Counted from the stretch's first letter, positions 11,716 to 25,319 are shown. The stretch is 64,000 bases of DNA from Volutella citrinella (GCA_034401135.1 JAWZSP010000003.1:3968001-4032000); one strand, 5' to 3'. Program-made: numbers and translations. The notes: generated by a model not told the origin, from the sequence alone.

Positions 11716-12000
11716 CAGCACAGCCCAGTCCCGTCCCAGCCCCAGCCCTTCCACCGAGGCTCAAGTGCCAACTTCTCTCTTTCCTCCCCCTCGTGGACGG
11801 GTCTCCACCACGCACGGGGTACATCCACCTGGCAGCGTGGTGTGCATCGCAGGGAGCGACAACCGCTAATAGCTTGAGCTAGTTCCTTTGAGATCTTCTT
11901 TCACGTTCAGCCGGCGGGGCCGCCTGCTGAGCTGGCAAGGAAGTGGTGCCGTTATCATGGCCCCCGTGCATGGCCGCATGCAAGGGAGGGGGTGTCACTC

Positions 12001-15000
12001 TAGAAGACCGGTACATCATCTACACGTGGAGGTACCTCAGCTTGAAGAGTAGCGGTGAGGCCAACACTAACCTCAAGGACGAGGCCGTTCGTTGGGGCGA
12101 GATATGAAGAGAGGAAGCAAAGGCGAATCCCAAGTTTTGCTTGGAGTCATCTCGTAGATTGGGTCCAGGAAACGGATGCGACAACCCACGAAACCCAAGA
12201 ATATATCTCAGTGAGAAGTAGCTTTGAGGTCGTGGGAGCATATGTGCATGCAAGCACAAGCAAGATCTCAGTCACTCCAAGCCTCGACGCTTTCTTCCGG
12301 GAGCACTCGACAGCGCCAGACAAGGTATGGATGTACTCCGGACCGTCTCTTGCAACTGGACGACAGGGCTAGGAGGTCAGAGGTGCGCACTACGCAGTAT
12401 GCACTGCCAGATCGCATCGGAGAGGAGGGGGAGGAGGGACAGACAGGCCAGCCGGCACGAGTGGAGACGGTTGTCGAGCCATCCTTGGGGAGCCAGGGTT
12501 GGGCTGGACCGCCGTCCATGGGCGAAAAGTCCCGTCGCAGTCGCGCAATCGCCGACAGCGACTTTGCCCACTTCTCGCGAGGGAATCCCGGCTTTCAAGA
12601 TCATCCAGCGGGCGGAGGCTTGCGGCCCTCGTTGCGGAACACTAGTTGCAGTAACCCCCCGTTCGGCAGCAGCCTCATGTGAAGCGGACCGTTGAGCGGT
12701 ACATGCGCAGGACGAACGGGGGGAGAACTGACAGACTTGGTTCGGCCCTCGTGGTGCTATTGAACATAGCCCGCCTTGCCCGTCGCCTATCAATGACGAG
12801 TTAGCTGGCTCTCATCCTGCTACGCTGGCCAGGGCGGGCCTCAGTCCACGGGCGGCCAATGGCGACTTGGACATCGTGAACCTACAGTTGACAACATTGC
12901 TCTGCGTTGAAGATTTGCTGACGCCAATCCAACGATTTTATCGGTCCAAGAGCCACCGGGCCAATAGATGAGCGTGTGCCCATAGGCTTCGCCATTACTG
13001 GTAAGTGCGAAATCAAGATGGTGTGGGTGTGGTTGTCGTTGCAGTCGCAGCAGAGGTGGTGTGCCAGGACAGACGTGGTGGGAGCTCATTGGGCTGGGCT
13101 TTGATACCAACAAGCGAGCCTAGGGCCCTTGGCCGCAACTTTGGTCAACGCCCGGCCCGGAGTTACGCGGGATGCCGTAATCGCTGGTATTCGTCAACAA
13201 GACTGATTTCGCTGGCACGAGCGTGTCACGATATCGGCGCCCCAAAACCAGACCCTCTTGCGGCTAATCTAGGTGAGTTCCTGCGTGTGAATCATCGGGT
13301 CGTTCGGTCCTCAAAGCCCTCCATGCCGGGGCTGAATACCTTCCGCCCATGTGAGAAGGCGGGTCACATCGGCGCCAGTGCCTGGCCTCGAACAATGTTA
13401 CAGCTTTGCGCTGCACAGGTCGCCATCTGCCATGACACGCACACCTCTCGACACGATATCCGAACCAACAGCTTCAAACTCGCAGGGAAAAAGTGGCGAC
13501 GGTCATCGACTTCCCGATCCCCACGGGTTACGAGACAAGCATTGAGTAGAGCTCGCCTGGTGGTTGGGCGATGGCGGACAAGGGCTGGCCAAACTGGACG
13601 GCTGGGGGTCGCTGAAACGTCCAGACAGGGGCCCCTGCTCACTCTTCCCGACATTTCTGCGCCTTCCATTGGTCAGGTTTCAAACAGACACTACATAGCC
13701 GCCTGTGCAGGTCATGCAAGTGCTCAAGCCAACATGATCCCCTGCCACCCATGTCGACAGGTCCTGGACCAGAGAGGGCCGCGCTGCAGGGACTAAAAGG
13801 GAAAAGGGCACTGATTAGCAAAGGACAAGCTCAGCCCTTCGAATGGTTGCAGATGACATGGATATGGGAGCCACGGATGATGACGGAGACAAATGCAATC
13901 CTCACGCCATCAAGAAAACAAAATTCTGTGAAAAATGGGGTCCAGATCCCGGCAGATACAATATCGATGGCCGCTCTGTCCAACGTGCGTCCGTGGGCGG
14001 GCTGAGACAAGCCTCTTCGTAGGAACAGAGTGCCTTCATTTCGACTTTGAGAAACAGTGGACGCTGAGTTCAGCCGCTTGCTCGTTTCCAACCTCGGCGC
14101 TGTATTAAAATTAGGGATTGAAGCTTACGCGTGCTTGAGTCCGAAAGCCGGGTATTTTTATCTTCTTTTTTAGTATTGTGGGAGGCTCTCATGAGATTTG
14201 AAGGTGAGGTTTCATAGGCGTACGCCGAAATCTAATCTCTTGTCCAGCTTCAACTATTTCAGAGAGGCAACCGTGGCAAAAGTCAACAACGTGAGCACGA
14301 CCTCCAACACTAGTAGACCAACCAGCATAGCCACCACCCACGGGGAAGAGCGTGGGGACTGACCTTAAAATGCCTACGTATAGGCAAGTTCAAAGCATCA
14401 GGCTCGGAAGATAGCCGTTCATCCCCACCATCGCCACAAGGGAAAATCCGATTCAGCTGCAACGCGGACCAACTCAGTCGGTTACAACGTGGATGGGTTA
14501 TAGTGAGAATGCCGCCACAGTGCCCTGTCATCAAAAGCCGATGGGGTTGGCTCGAGCTGCGGCCAATTCCGTAACAGCGGTATGAAAATTGCTAATGGTA
14601 CGACAATCGTAGAAGAAAAGAAACGAGGAGACGAACAAGGGAAAGGAAAATTTGGGGGAAAAAGCAAGTCGAATTCTCTTCATCTGCCTGTGTCATGGCT
14701 AGGTTCAAAGTCCGAGCAGGCACACCCAGGCCATGACAGGACGAGGGTTTGGCGGAAGAACGGGAAACCCCAACCACAAAAGCGGGGGTTGGCCGGCCTG
14801 GTACAGCAAAATTGCGGAGAGGCTGGGTTGGGCGGAGCTGGTCTTTCACACGAGCGTCGAATTAGAAGTGAGACAGGCCATTCATATCGGGGTGGTGCTC
14901 AAGCAGTCTGATTGAGGGCTTTGCGAGGCGTGGTGGCTGTCCATGTGTCCTGTGTTGAAACGTGTTGAGCGACTAGTACTGGCCAGTTGGGGGTGGCCAG

Positions 15001-18000
15001 CTGTCAAGCCTCCCGACGTGTGAGGCGCTGGAGGAGCCCTCGTTGGCTGGAGGCGGGCGGCTGATCTCGATAGCTGGCGATCGACCACACATTATGACAG
15101 ACCTGCTTGACGCGGCCATGTCTCGCGTGAAAGGGTTCAGCCACCCACCTTGGCTCAGCAACTCTCCGCCTTTTTGCGAGGCCAACACATCCTTGCCAGT
15201 CGACTACTGAACTCTCAATGGAGAGGGGCAACAGCGGAATATTGTCGTTGACCGGTTGTTGGCCTAGAAAATGCGGAACGTGGTGCTGGTTGGGGGGGGG
15301 CATAAACATGTAAGGTGGTTTTGCGTGAGGTGAGAGGGCCACAGTGAGGCGTCGAGATGGGGTCAGAGTAAGGTTGCAGGTACGATGCCCTTGTACCAGT
15401 ACTTCAGAGGCGCTTGCCTGCTGGGCATAGTGCGTTTCGTTGCAGCACAGGGCACTTTCGTGTGACTTTCGCGTTACGCTGCCGAGGAGAAAAACGAAGG
15501 GAAAGGACCAGCGTCAACCCTGGACGATGGATCCAACTGCCCCCCCTGTCGCCGAGAGTCACCATAACCGGCAGATCAACGAGCCCGGTCTGCGACTCTG
15601 ACGAGCAGTAGCTTCCCACTTGGCCTTGCGCGGAACACCGGCGCTCGGCAGGATGCACAATAAGGAAGGAAAAAGACGGGGAGTAGCATGAGAACTTTCC
15701 AGACGCTGACCACGGTCGCGGTCGCGCCTGCGCCTTGAGCTTGAGGGGCGCATCGCCCAGGCACCCATCCAGTGTTATCACTCAAAGCCCACCACGGAAA
15801 AAGCCAGGGTGCGTACCTGCGTTAAATCTGTGGACTCGGGCTAGCTCAGTCGACAAGGTGCGGAGGACGCGGTATGGCGTGGCTTCAGCACAGTCCAAGA
15901 ATGCATCGCATCTGTAGATGAATCTTCAAGTGGTAACTCTGTGGTTGCATACTGGCATCGTTGCGCAAGGTGCTTGGAGCCTGCCATGTACATCGGCGCG
16001 CCCATTGGAAGGCAACTCTGCAAGACGCCCACTGGCTCGGGTTCCCGGTGCACCAGTTCTATTACTCCCCTGGGAATATCACAAAATGGAGTGTTTTAGC
16101 TGCGGCGGCATCTTGCATTGGTCGACAGGGGCGCATGCTCCCCGCAGAGTTTCTGCAATCCATCCTTGGTGGGAGGCCCTGACCTGTGTCTACGGGCCGA
16201 GGTGAATGCTGGATTGGCCCGATATCGACCTAGCTAGCGTCTCTGGCATCTCCTTTACAATGCGGGCGCGGCCTTGATGGTTGATGCGCATGAGACTAGG
16301 ATATACAAGGCCAGATCTTGTCTTGATTCCTCAAGAACCTAGTTAAAGGAACGTTGGCCGCCTGCTTGTTTTGAACGACTTGCCTGATATATGGGCGCCA
16401 CTTGTCGGCGCAGATTGCCCAAATCGACAGCTTGTCCGCCAAACTGAAAACATCCCTGGCGCCTGATCCCGGAGCCATGGCCAGGAGAGAGACCGAGAGT
16501 TCCTCGTAGCACTGAAGTGGGTACATTGTACATCTGTTCTTGCCATGGTGGTGCCTTTGCCGAGCTAGGGCCGTTTGCTAAACCTCGACCACGCAGTAGT
16601 CTAGCCTTAGTTCCCGCTTGACGATGTTGGGCAGGTAGGTCCAAGGTCAGCGATGATTGACCGCGATTGAACTGGGGAGGGGGGCTGGCCGCCGCACGGC
16701 TAGACGGGTTTGACGGCCGAGATGGATAAAGCTAGAAAGGCGTCGTCATCCTAGTAGCAGAGCAGCAAACTTTCGCAGCAAACTCGTTACGCGCTTCTGA
16801 TCCAAGCGTGGAGCTGCTATTGACAACAGCCAGCCACCTTCAACCCCCCTCATTATCCTCATGACATGGGGGTCTCGCCTCTAAATCGCATTCCCACACC
16901 CGTCTACGGACTACTATGCACCCTAGCCCAGATCTGAAGAGACGCGGCATTGCGTGATGTGAACATCAACAAGATTTCACAGAGCTGGTGAGCCTTCGAG
17001 GGAATTTTCTCGCTGGGGCGGAGGCGCACGTCATCGAGGCCTAAAGAAGTGAAACTTTACCGCCCTCGCGGGTTCGTTCCTGGATGAACAATGGACGCGG
17101 GTGGAGATGTGAGTTCAGCAGGGCAAGACTGGCGTCCATTGTTTACCGACGCCATCTCCAAGAAGGGAAGGCTGGCTGCTATCCAACTTGGTCTGTCAAC
17201 AGCGCGACTACAGTTGCGAACTTGACAATTCTATCCATCTGATCTAACTGCTACTGCCCGTAGTCTGGGGTCGTGAAGACGGGCAATTAATTATAGCAGC
17301 AGTCAACGCACATATATGCACATCTTCCGTCGCCTACGGATGCATTGCACATGCACAAGCGGCCCTGTCACATACTTACCTACATACATAGTGGCACCTC
17401 ATGCACCCTGCATACCCGCCAACGGTGCGTGCGTAGGGCAGGCGACGGAGGCATGTCATGCTAGATGAGAAGCATGAGATCTATCAAAAGTTTACTATAT
17501 CTGGGGTGCCGCCCCTTGGAGTTCGCAGCGACAGGGAACCGTCAAAAAGCTCGCCATCACAAGCACAGCCGAGGAAGCCGCCAATACCACGGGCTTGGTC
17601 TATCTTTCTCTCCAAAGAGCAAGATGTGCGAGGTCGGCCGGCGCCAGCTCAGCCTGGTGCCAGTCATGACCCACCGAAGATCACACCCCCCGGCCTCCCC
17701 CATCAGTTGATCAACCATGCAGTACCTTAAAGTCGAGTGCTCAAGCATCCTCCGCCAAGGTACCTCACAAGCTGGCTGGATGACTCCCACGCAGGCCCCC
17801 CAAGATAACTTCGCGTAATTAATGTTTAAAGATCAAAAGGGTTCTAGAGGCTTACGCCCCCGCTGAGAGCGGCCAAGACGACTCAAGCATCAGAATTGGC
17901 TGGGGCATCCACGGCAAAGGGGCAACCTGCCTCGATGAGGCCACCTTTCTGCGAGCCTACTGCCCAACATATCAGGAACCCGTAAAGTCGGTCAAACAAC

Positions 18001-19300
18001 GAAGTGAGGGCATCCTGGATAGCGGTAAGCTTTGGTGTGCCGGCGGGAGCTTTGACCCGTCCGAGGATGGAGTGTGGAAGCGAGCGCGCTGGGCGACTCT
18101 GGCACCCCACCACTCCCGTCTCGTTCTAGCTAGCTGGCGGAAACTTCATCATCGTATGGCAGTGTCGAATGCTCAACAGGGACCAGTAGAGGGCGACGAC
18201 ACTGGAGGGCCAGCCTGGGCGGGCAAACAGACAGGGAGCCAAGAATGAGCACACCCCCGGGCTACTCGTGAGGGTACTTTCGAGTCCATGGGTGGGGAGC
18301 CAGCTGTCTTAGTTTTTTTTTGCGTGGCTGGCCGCTCACGGGAGGAGCCACAGATCCCAGCATCCACACACTTTAGACACAGCTAGGCAACTCAACCTCA
18401 ACTCGGTGCGTGCGGCCGTGGGTGCGGCCACTTTTTGGAGCACTCAGGGCTCAACGGAAGATTACTGAGGACTGGCAGAGGTGCAGGGCAGACCCGGGCT
18501 GGATCACGATGATCAGGACCACAAACCCCCTTGCTGGGCCGAGTCCTTGTGCGGTGCCGGAGACACAATGGGAGGGCAAACCACTGGGCGGGAAGGATGT
18601 GAGACATGGCCCACGGCGAGTGGCTCATCGAGACCGCCACAGCGCATCCAGGACCCAGGTGGCCATGGCCCAAGGGCGTCGGAAATAGACGTAGGTAGTT
18701 GGGGTCCTAGTTTTGGCGTGTTGGAGCGTTGGCACTGTGCATGCCGGGTCCTTGTGCGAGGTTTGCGCGCCCAGCCCAGCCACGAGAGGACCCGTCGGTA
18801 ACTCCATTGGACCCAAAGCTGGAGGGTTGATATGAGTCCATGCCCTAGCCCGGTGCGCCGGACAGGACCACGGGCAATTGATGGATAACCAACACAGCCA
18901 AGGAGCTGGAAGCGCCGGAGGGGAGATAAGGGCACCGCCGCAGTAGGCGCTGGGGAACGGGCAGACCCCAGAGGCCCATGGAAGGAACCTAGGCTTCCGG
19001 GCGTCTCGGTCTCGGGCAGGAGCAGAAGGACCCATACTACCATAGCCGCTCCGCACCAGCGGGCGCCGGCTCGCACGATTGCGCCCGAGATCCAACGACC
19101 AGGGTCTGATATTCGCTCAGTCATCCGCCACGGCCATGAGGAGGTTGGCGGTGACGAGCAATGACAAGGGAGAACCCGCCAAGTTAGAGACTTGTCATCG
19201 CCCCGGACCACCATCCCTCGGGCTTGCGGTGGTGAGGTCGTCGTGACCAGAGCCGGCGGCGATGGCTGCGGCAGCGGCTCAGAGGGCACGGCCCTTGGGT
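12001..19300. other. Gene-free region, central part of the desert
   Basis: No open frame here has a recognisable domain, a signal peptide followed by splice sites, or a family motif. Frames up to about 260 codons occur (13005-13796 plus, 18513-19289 minus), but both strands are open to a similar extent, as expected of GC-rich noncoding DNA. I see no transposon remnant. It may hold regulatory DNA or noncoding RNA that cannot be judged by eye. Confidence 0.5.
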
Positions 19301-22169
19301 GGACCAGTGTCTCTAAAATCCCCAGCGCAGGAGAAAATAGATGACGACGAGGGTCAGCAAGAGAATCGCATCACTTTTGCCTAAGAGGCAGGTTGGCAAA
19401 GTGGTAGTTGGACGGTCTATTGCATGGGACATAACTACCTCGGTACGTACAAACTTGACCAAAGCCAAGAAACCAGCTGGATATCCCAAAAAGGTCGTTC
19501 ATGGGCTGAGCCACCGTTGTAACGACGGAGCGGCATTAAGGAACCCGAGGCGCGAACCTTGCCGCCGTCCATTGACATGGCAAGAGCTCGACACAGTGCT
19601 CGGGACCAGGGCCTGGAGGCTCGGGTACCTGGAATTGGTCATGTGGCAGACACAAGGGAGAGAGAGAGAGAGTCAGGACGGCAACTTCAGACAACACCGC
19701 ACGACACAGGAAGCCACAACGCAAGACGACACAACCTGGTATCCCCATAAACCGCAGCACAGCATTGCACACTACGGCCGACAGAATACAACGCCCTCCG
19801 CGAAGCGCCGAGTAGAGCAAATCCACCACGAGCAACACACACCTGCCAAGGGTTAGCCATTGGGAGTGAGAAGAAAAAGCAAAACCAAGCGACAAGACAC
19901 GCTGCAAAGTACATTGTACTTGGTAGACGGCGATGATCAGCCCAATCCCCAAACACAAGCGGCTGGCTGTCTTGTCTCTGTGACTCCCTCCGACTAGAGC
20001 AAGTAGCGCGTGGCCTGGCTGGGGTTTGCTGGTCCGGTACGTGCTGTTGCTGGTGCTGGGCTGGGCCGGTGCGAGGGAGCGGAGCACCCGGGGGAAAGCA
20101 TCGCTCCCGCCCACCCCTGCCGCTGGGCGCGCACCGATCCAATCCCTCCGCGCTCGCAGACAGGGAGTGATCCAATCGCTGCGGGATGGGAAGCGCTGCC
20201 CCTCCCTGACGCCCCGGCCGAAGGATAGGGCCCTAGCCCCTACGCTTCTCTGCGCCTCCAAAGCACCTACGCGCCCCCCCCCGGGATGGAGGCCAACTCA
20301 CCACCCTCGCCCGCCAATACCAACTGCGCAAGACGGCCAGTGCCCGCCAGCGTCCGCCAGCGCCCAGCGTCGGGTTGGGACCGGGCTCCGTGCAATTGTG
20401 ATCCATGCCTCTTGTCCCAGCCAGCATCCATCACCCTCTGGAGTGCGGTACCTTGCCGCGGACTGCGTCGCGTTGGTCCAGTTTCGCAGTTAGCGCACCT
20501 GCCACTGCCACAGCAGTGAGCCCTCCCTGTCGACCTTATCCATCGCATGCTACGGCCATGGCCCATGGCCTTTGCCCATGGCCCATCCCGACCCCTCCAG
20601 CCCTTTCTTCCTCCCCCCATGATCACCCGCTGGCCACCCCGCCTGGTACGACGTTGTTCCGCCCACACCGCTGCAGCCCCCTGCTGACACGCCCCTGGCA
20701 CCACCCACCATCGCATCTCCCGATGCTCTTTGGCTGGATTTGTAGCAACCAAAGAGCCAGGCGGACCCCGCCAAAAGGGCGCTGACAGAGAGCGAGCAGT
20801 GCGCGCCCAACTGTGGAGCTCTGTGTCTTTGGTGTTGTCGCTGGCGCTGGGCAATCGGTGTATATTGTTTCGATACAAGGTAGCATTGGTCCTTCTGCTT
20901 GCTCAGCATGCGCCGCGGGGGGAGGTCCAAGTTCTTCCCGTCGTTACTCGATTTCAACCACAGCCTCCGTGGCCGACAGCTTGAGGCAAACCCAACCCAG
21001 AGGCGCCGAGTGGGCTAGGAGGCTAAGACACTGGGAAAAGGAAGGAAAAAGAAAGCAAAGCCATAACAATCGTCCGACGACAACCAAGGCGCTTGAGGGG
21101 TGTGAGGGGGGTGGTTTCTAGCCACCGTGCCCTTGTCTTTGGCTTTTTTTCTTTTCCTTCTTTTCCTTCTGTGCGTTGTCTTCAATTCTTTCTCACATCC
21201 CCATCCCGCCCTCCGGCTAACACGCCCCTCCCCTGGCACAGCACGAAAACCATAGTACAGTACCTTACCTTCAAAGATGGTACTAAGCAGCCTAAGCCAA
21301 CCTGTCTGGCCTAATTGCTCCAGCCAACCCTTGGAAGAGGCGTGTACCAGATGTTGGCGACTGGCGTTGGCAACGAGGTCGAGCTTGGAGCATAATTGGA
21401 CTCAGACGCGGACAGCCATAGATCATATCTCATAGCAGGCAGCTACCTTACCTTACTTTCGTCGCCAAAGACTGTTCAGCCGGTACTGGATAAGAGAGAT
21501 GCGGAAAACACGCCGCCAGGAACTATAGCAATGGCGTTGGCAGGACTGAGGTACTTGCTACAACGAGGTGCTACAAACGCGGGCGGCCAGGCGACCATGG
21601 GCTGGGGACTGGTCATCGTTTGCCCTCCCGTGCTGCGCAGCGCCATAGTCGCGCGCGTCCTCGAGCTTCGCAGGCGCTCAGGCGCTCAGGTCGCTCCCCG
21701 GTCCAACCCCAACTGGCCCAGAGCAGTGGTGGCATCGCTGGGTTTGCTCACAACCTACTCGCACCAATTGAGCCCATCCCCCGTCCCTGTCCTGACCACT
21801 TCCCTTCCCTTCCCATCTTCGCCGTCGCCGCCTCCGCTGGGTACCGTGGCCCTCGCTCCTCCACTCCCTCTCCACTCCCCTCCACTCCCCTCCTCCCGGC
21901 CCTCCTAGTCGGTCCCTACCAGTCGTTCCCTGCAACCTGCGGGACCCAGTCGACCTCCACCGTACTGTACCCGTACCGACTGTACTTTCGTACCTGCCTC
22001 CTCTCACCACCACCACCACCACCAACTTGGGCTACCACCACCACTGGCCGCCGCCAAAAACAAAACCTTCCCCAAAGGTGACCTACCTTCTTCTTCTTTC
22101 TTCCTTTCGTCTTCACGACTCCACCGACCTCCTCACTTTTCCTCCCCAACCTTGAGGCTCGCGAGGAAG
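19301..22169. other. Probable distal and core promoter of stuA
   Basis: GC-rich DNA turning into long pyrimidine-rich stretches from about 21750 to 22170 on the plus strand. Such stretches often precede transcription starts in filamentous fungi. No gene is supported; the frame at 19536-20261 (minus) has no recognisable domain. Confidence 0.45.
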
Positions 22170-22353
22170 GTAAGTAAAAGTGCCTCCCCTGCCAGCGTCC
22201 GTGCTGCAACTCTCTTTCTCTCGCTTCCCTCAACGCCATCGTGCATTCTTCCTCTGCTCCTCGTCTCCTCCTTCACCTTCTCAACACTCTCGATTTGCCT
22301 CGCTCCCCTGCACTGGCCGATCTGCAACTGAACTAATCATTCTCGCATTGCAG
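22170..22353 (+). promoter_or_regulatory. Probable 5'UTR intron of stuA
   Basis: Donor GTAAGT at 22170, a CTAAT branch-like sequence at about 22333 and acceptor TTGCAG ending at 22353 (followed by another CAG) outline a 184-nt intron in the leader. No start codon lies between this acceptor and the uORF at 22702. Inferred from signals only. Confidence 0.5.
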
Positions 22354-22701
22354 CAGCGGGTGAATACCCCCTCTCCCCCCCCGACAAAAAGACAAGAGCA
22401 GAAAGCCTTTCCTACCGCCCGGCGCTTGGTTTTGCTTGCGACTCTTGGCCCAGGACGCAGCCCGCCTGAACGCTCCGAGCAGCAACCTTCTTCCTCTTCG
22501 CCACGTTACCTTCTTCTCGTCCCCCACCTCTTAACGGCAGCGACTCCGCGTTGTTCCTCCTCTTCTCTGTGATCGTGTCCATTCAGTTGGCTTGCGCGAC
22601 CATTTCGGTTCTCCTTCTGTTCGCTGAGAACGCTGTCAACTGGCACCCTCGCCCTTGACAGTAGCTTCGGCGTCGACGCTTTCCTTTCCCGCCCTCGTTG
22701 G

Positions 22702-22749
22702 ATGTCACGACTGAGACGATTGATTTCTTTCATGCCCTGTTACGATTAG
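22702..22749 (+). promoter_or_regulatory. 15-codon uORF in the stuA leader
   Basis: An ATG at 22702 opens a 15-codon frame ending in TAG at 22747-22749, about 350 nt before the predicted stuA start. I find no other ATG on the plus strand between the leader intron and the main start. Upstream mini-ORFs are known in the A. nidulans stuA leader. Confidence 0.5.
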
Positions 22750-23101
22750 CACGTCCTTGTCAACGTAACTCTCTCCCTGCCACTCCGCGAAAACATCCGT
22801 TGGTCACCACTGCAGTGGACCTGTCAAGCCCATCCTTTACCCCGATTTGCAGTCTTATTCCTGTAAGATCCAAATTGCTGCAGGATCGTCTGCCCAAATT
22901 TCGATTGGTAGCGATTCGAATCTGCTCGCGCCCCTCTGCTTGGTAGCGACAGTCTTGCGTGAGGCCGGCTGAGATCCGTCCTGTGCATTGAGCTAGGGAA
23001 ACACCGGAAAGCTGGATTTGCCATCGATCTCAGCAGTGCAGACCCGGGGTCTATCCGACGTCCCCAGCTTCAACCCTCACGCCACCCAGCGTCCTCCTTT
23101 T

Positions 23102-25319
23102 ATGAACACCGAGAGGTTACCATCTCTTCCTCTCCCACCGCCGGGCCAGGCCTACTCGGGTACTTCGTCGCCTCGGGTCAGCTCCATCGCCTCCAACAGC
23201 TCGCATACTGGATCGTTGTCCTCTTTCACGTCGGTAGCTTCCTCCAACGGCCCCAAAACACCCTCACCTACCTTGCCTGCCAACGCCATTACAGGCCCCT
23301 CAACGTCCATCACTAGTTACGACGCAATGAATCAGCCCCCTGCGGATATGTATTACCCATCTCATATGTCTGCGGGCCAGCCGCCTGCGCCTCAGACCGT
23401 AACCTCGAGCGGCATGAGTCAGTATCCTCAACACCAGCCGCCTCTGCTGCAGCCCGGCCCCCAGTACTCGACTCCTGCACCGTACAACCAGTATGGTTAT
23501 ACCAATGGACTTACCTCTCCTCCCGCGGCGCCGCAGTCTGTGTCAAACCCCATGGCCCCTCACCACGTCCTTCCTCTCCCCGGCGTTGCGGCACAGGGTG
23601 CCATGCAAAACCAGTACCAAGGCTTTGACACGACCGGCCAAGTTCCTCCACCGGGAATGAAGCCGCGTGTCACGGCTACTCTCTGGGAAGACGAGGGTAG
23701 CCTCTGTTTCCAGGTTGAGGCTCGAGGTATCTGCGTCGCTCGACGCGAAGGTGTGTGGCAATGCGAAGATTGGCGAGGACGCCGCTGACCAAATATTTGC
23801 CAGATAACCACATGATCAATGGTACCAAGCTGCTGAACGTTGCGGGCATGACTCGTGGACGAAGAGACGGCATCTTGAAGAGTGAAAAAATCCGACACGT
23901 TGTCAAAATTGGCCCAATGCACTTGAAGGGTGTTTGGTATGTCCCAATAATCGAATGAGACACATCGCCCACTAATCACAAGACAGGATTCCCTATGACC
24001 GTGCCCTTGACTTCGCCAACAAGGAGAAGATTACCGAGATGCTTTATCCATTGTTTGTTCACAACATTGGCGCTCTACTTTACCACCCTACGAACCAGAG
24101 CCGCACCACGCAGGTGATGGCGGCTGCCGAGCGCCGCAAGCAGCAGGAGACCTCTCAGATGCGAACTCCCGGACCCCCAGGACTTCCTTCGATTGGCCAG
24201 CACCACCATGGAATGGCATTGCCCGGCCCGCAACCTCTGCCTTCGCACAACAACATGGGCAGGCCGGCTCTTGAGCGGTCTCACACATTCCCCACCCCCC
24301 CAACCAGCGCTTCCAGCGTCATGGGCAGCATGGGCTCATCGGAGAACTTCAACTGGCAGCAGGGGCAAGGAATGAACGGGGCTCAAGGTACCAACCCAAT
24401 GACCATTGACACTGGTCTCAACAGCGCACGCTCAATGCCAACTACCCCAGCTACCACACCGCCGGGCAACTCTATTCAGAGCATGCCGTCGTATTCTTCT
24501 GCAACCCAGCCGTACGACAACTCCCGGCCCATGTACAACGCCCCGTCCACCCAGCAATCTCCTTACCAGAACTCGACGACAACCCCCCAGGATCGCATGT
24601 ATGGCCAGGCCAACAGCTTCCCCAAGGGAGAGATGGGCCCTCCCTCTAGCCGACCATCAGCTTCGGGTCCGTCTGGAGAGCAGCAGGACTCTAAGCCGCC
24701 CAACGGCATGATTCACTCTGACCAGCCTTCCCAGCCTCACGGCGGCGAAGACGAAGCCGACCAAGAACACGAGGCTGAGTACACGCACGACAGCAACGCG
24801 TATGACAGCAACCGCAACTCATACAATTATACTGCCCCTGGCGTCGGATCTCTGGCTAGCGACGGTAACATGGCAACTGAGATGACGGGCTCGCCTAACC
24901 ACCCACCACCTTCTGGTCGTGCCACTCCTAGGACTGCTGCTCCCACGCAGTCTTACTACCCTCAGCACGCTGGATACAACACGCCTCCTCGCGTTCAGCA
25001 GACTTCAAGCAACCTCTACAATGTCATGAGCAATGACCGCACGACGGCTAATGGGGCCCCTACAAACGATGTCTACGCCTCCTCGGCCGACATGTCGGGT
25101 ATGCCCAATGGCTACGCCCAACAGCCTCCCGTCATGAACGGTGTTCTGAAGCGAGGCCGTGATGATGAGGATGACCGTGCAGGGGGCGATGGATCCGGCC
25201 CAATGGGTAGTCTGGACCTCAAGCGTCGCAAGACCATGATGGAGACAACTGTGCCGGCACCATCGTACGATGCCATGAGCCGACCCGCTTCGGCTATTGC
25301 TGCCCCTCGCAGGCGATAG
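23102..25319 (+). CDS. stuA: APSES developmental transcription factor StuA
   Basis: The APSES (KilA-N type) regulator of conidiation, hyphal morphology and sexual development, known as StuA, Asm-1 or Efg1 in other fungi. Exons are 23102-23750, 23804-23936 and 23987-25319. The introns are 53 and 50 nt with GTGTGT and GTATGT donors and CTGAC and CTAAT branch points. The joins restore [17 protein letters not shown] and [16 protein letters not shown]. The APSES domain covers about residues 186-300 and includes [31 protein letters not shown] and [13 protein letters not shown]. The rest is rich in Pro, Gln, Ser and Asn. A bipartite-like basic region ([10 protein letters not shown] then LKRRKT) near the C-terminus fits a nuclear signal. 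The product is 704 residues from 23102, or 629 from the in-frame ATG at 23327 ([10 protein letters not shown]), which resembles the start of known StuA proteins. Both are possible. Confidence 0.95.

Larger units (their letters stand above)
8483..12000. other. Gene-free region, first part of the desert before stuA
   Basis: Promoter of the BRCT gene followed by noncoding DNA. Simple repeats are present: CATGG-type runs near 9558-9586, a (CA)n(CT)n compound tract at 9747-9791 and a pentanucleotide tract at 11668-11715. Open frames on both strands overlap each other and carry no recognisable domain. Confidence 0.6.

Noticed and set aside
13005..13796. 263-codon plus-strand open frame in the desert
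   Set aside because: No motif, unusual composition, starts without a supported ATG context, and the opposite strand is similarly open.
18513..19289. 258-codon minus-strand open frame
   Set aside because: No recognisable domain; GC-rich noncoding DNA produces such frames.
19536..20261. 241-codon minus-strand frame with hydrophobic stretches that could look like membrane spans
   Set aside because: The hydrophobic parts are irregular and overlap another open frame; no family pattern and no splice-site support.
8483..22169. WCGCGWNM StuA-type sites in the desert (for example 11014, 11097, 15123, 15469, 17811)
   Set aside because: The motif is expected about 14 times by chance on both strands over this length; five casual hits show no enrichment.
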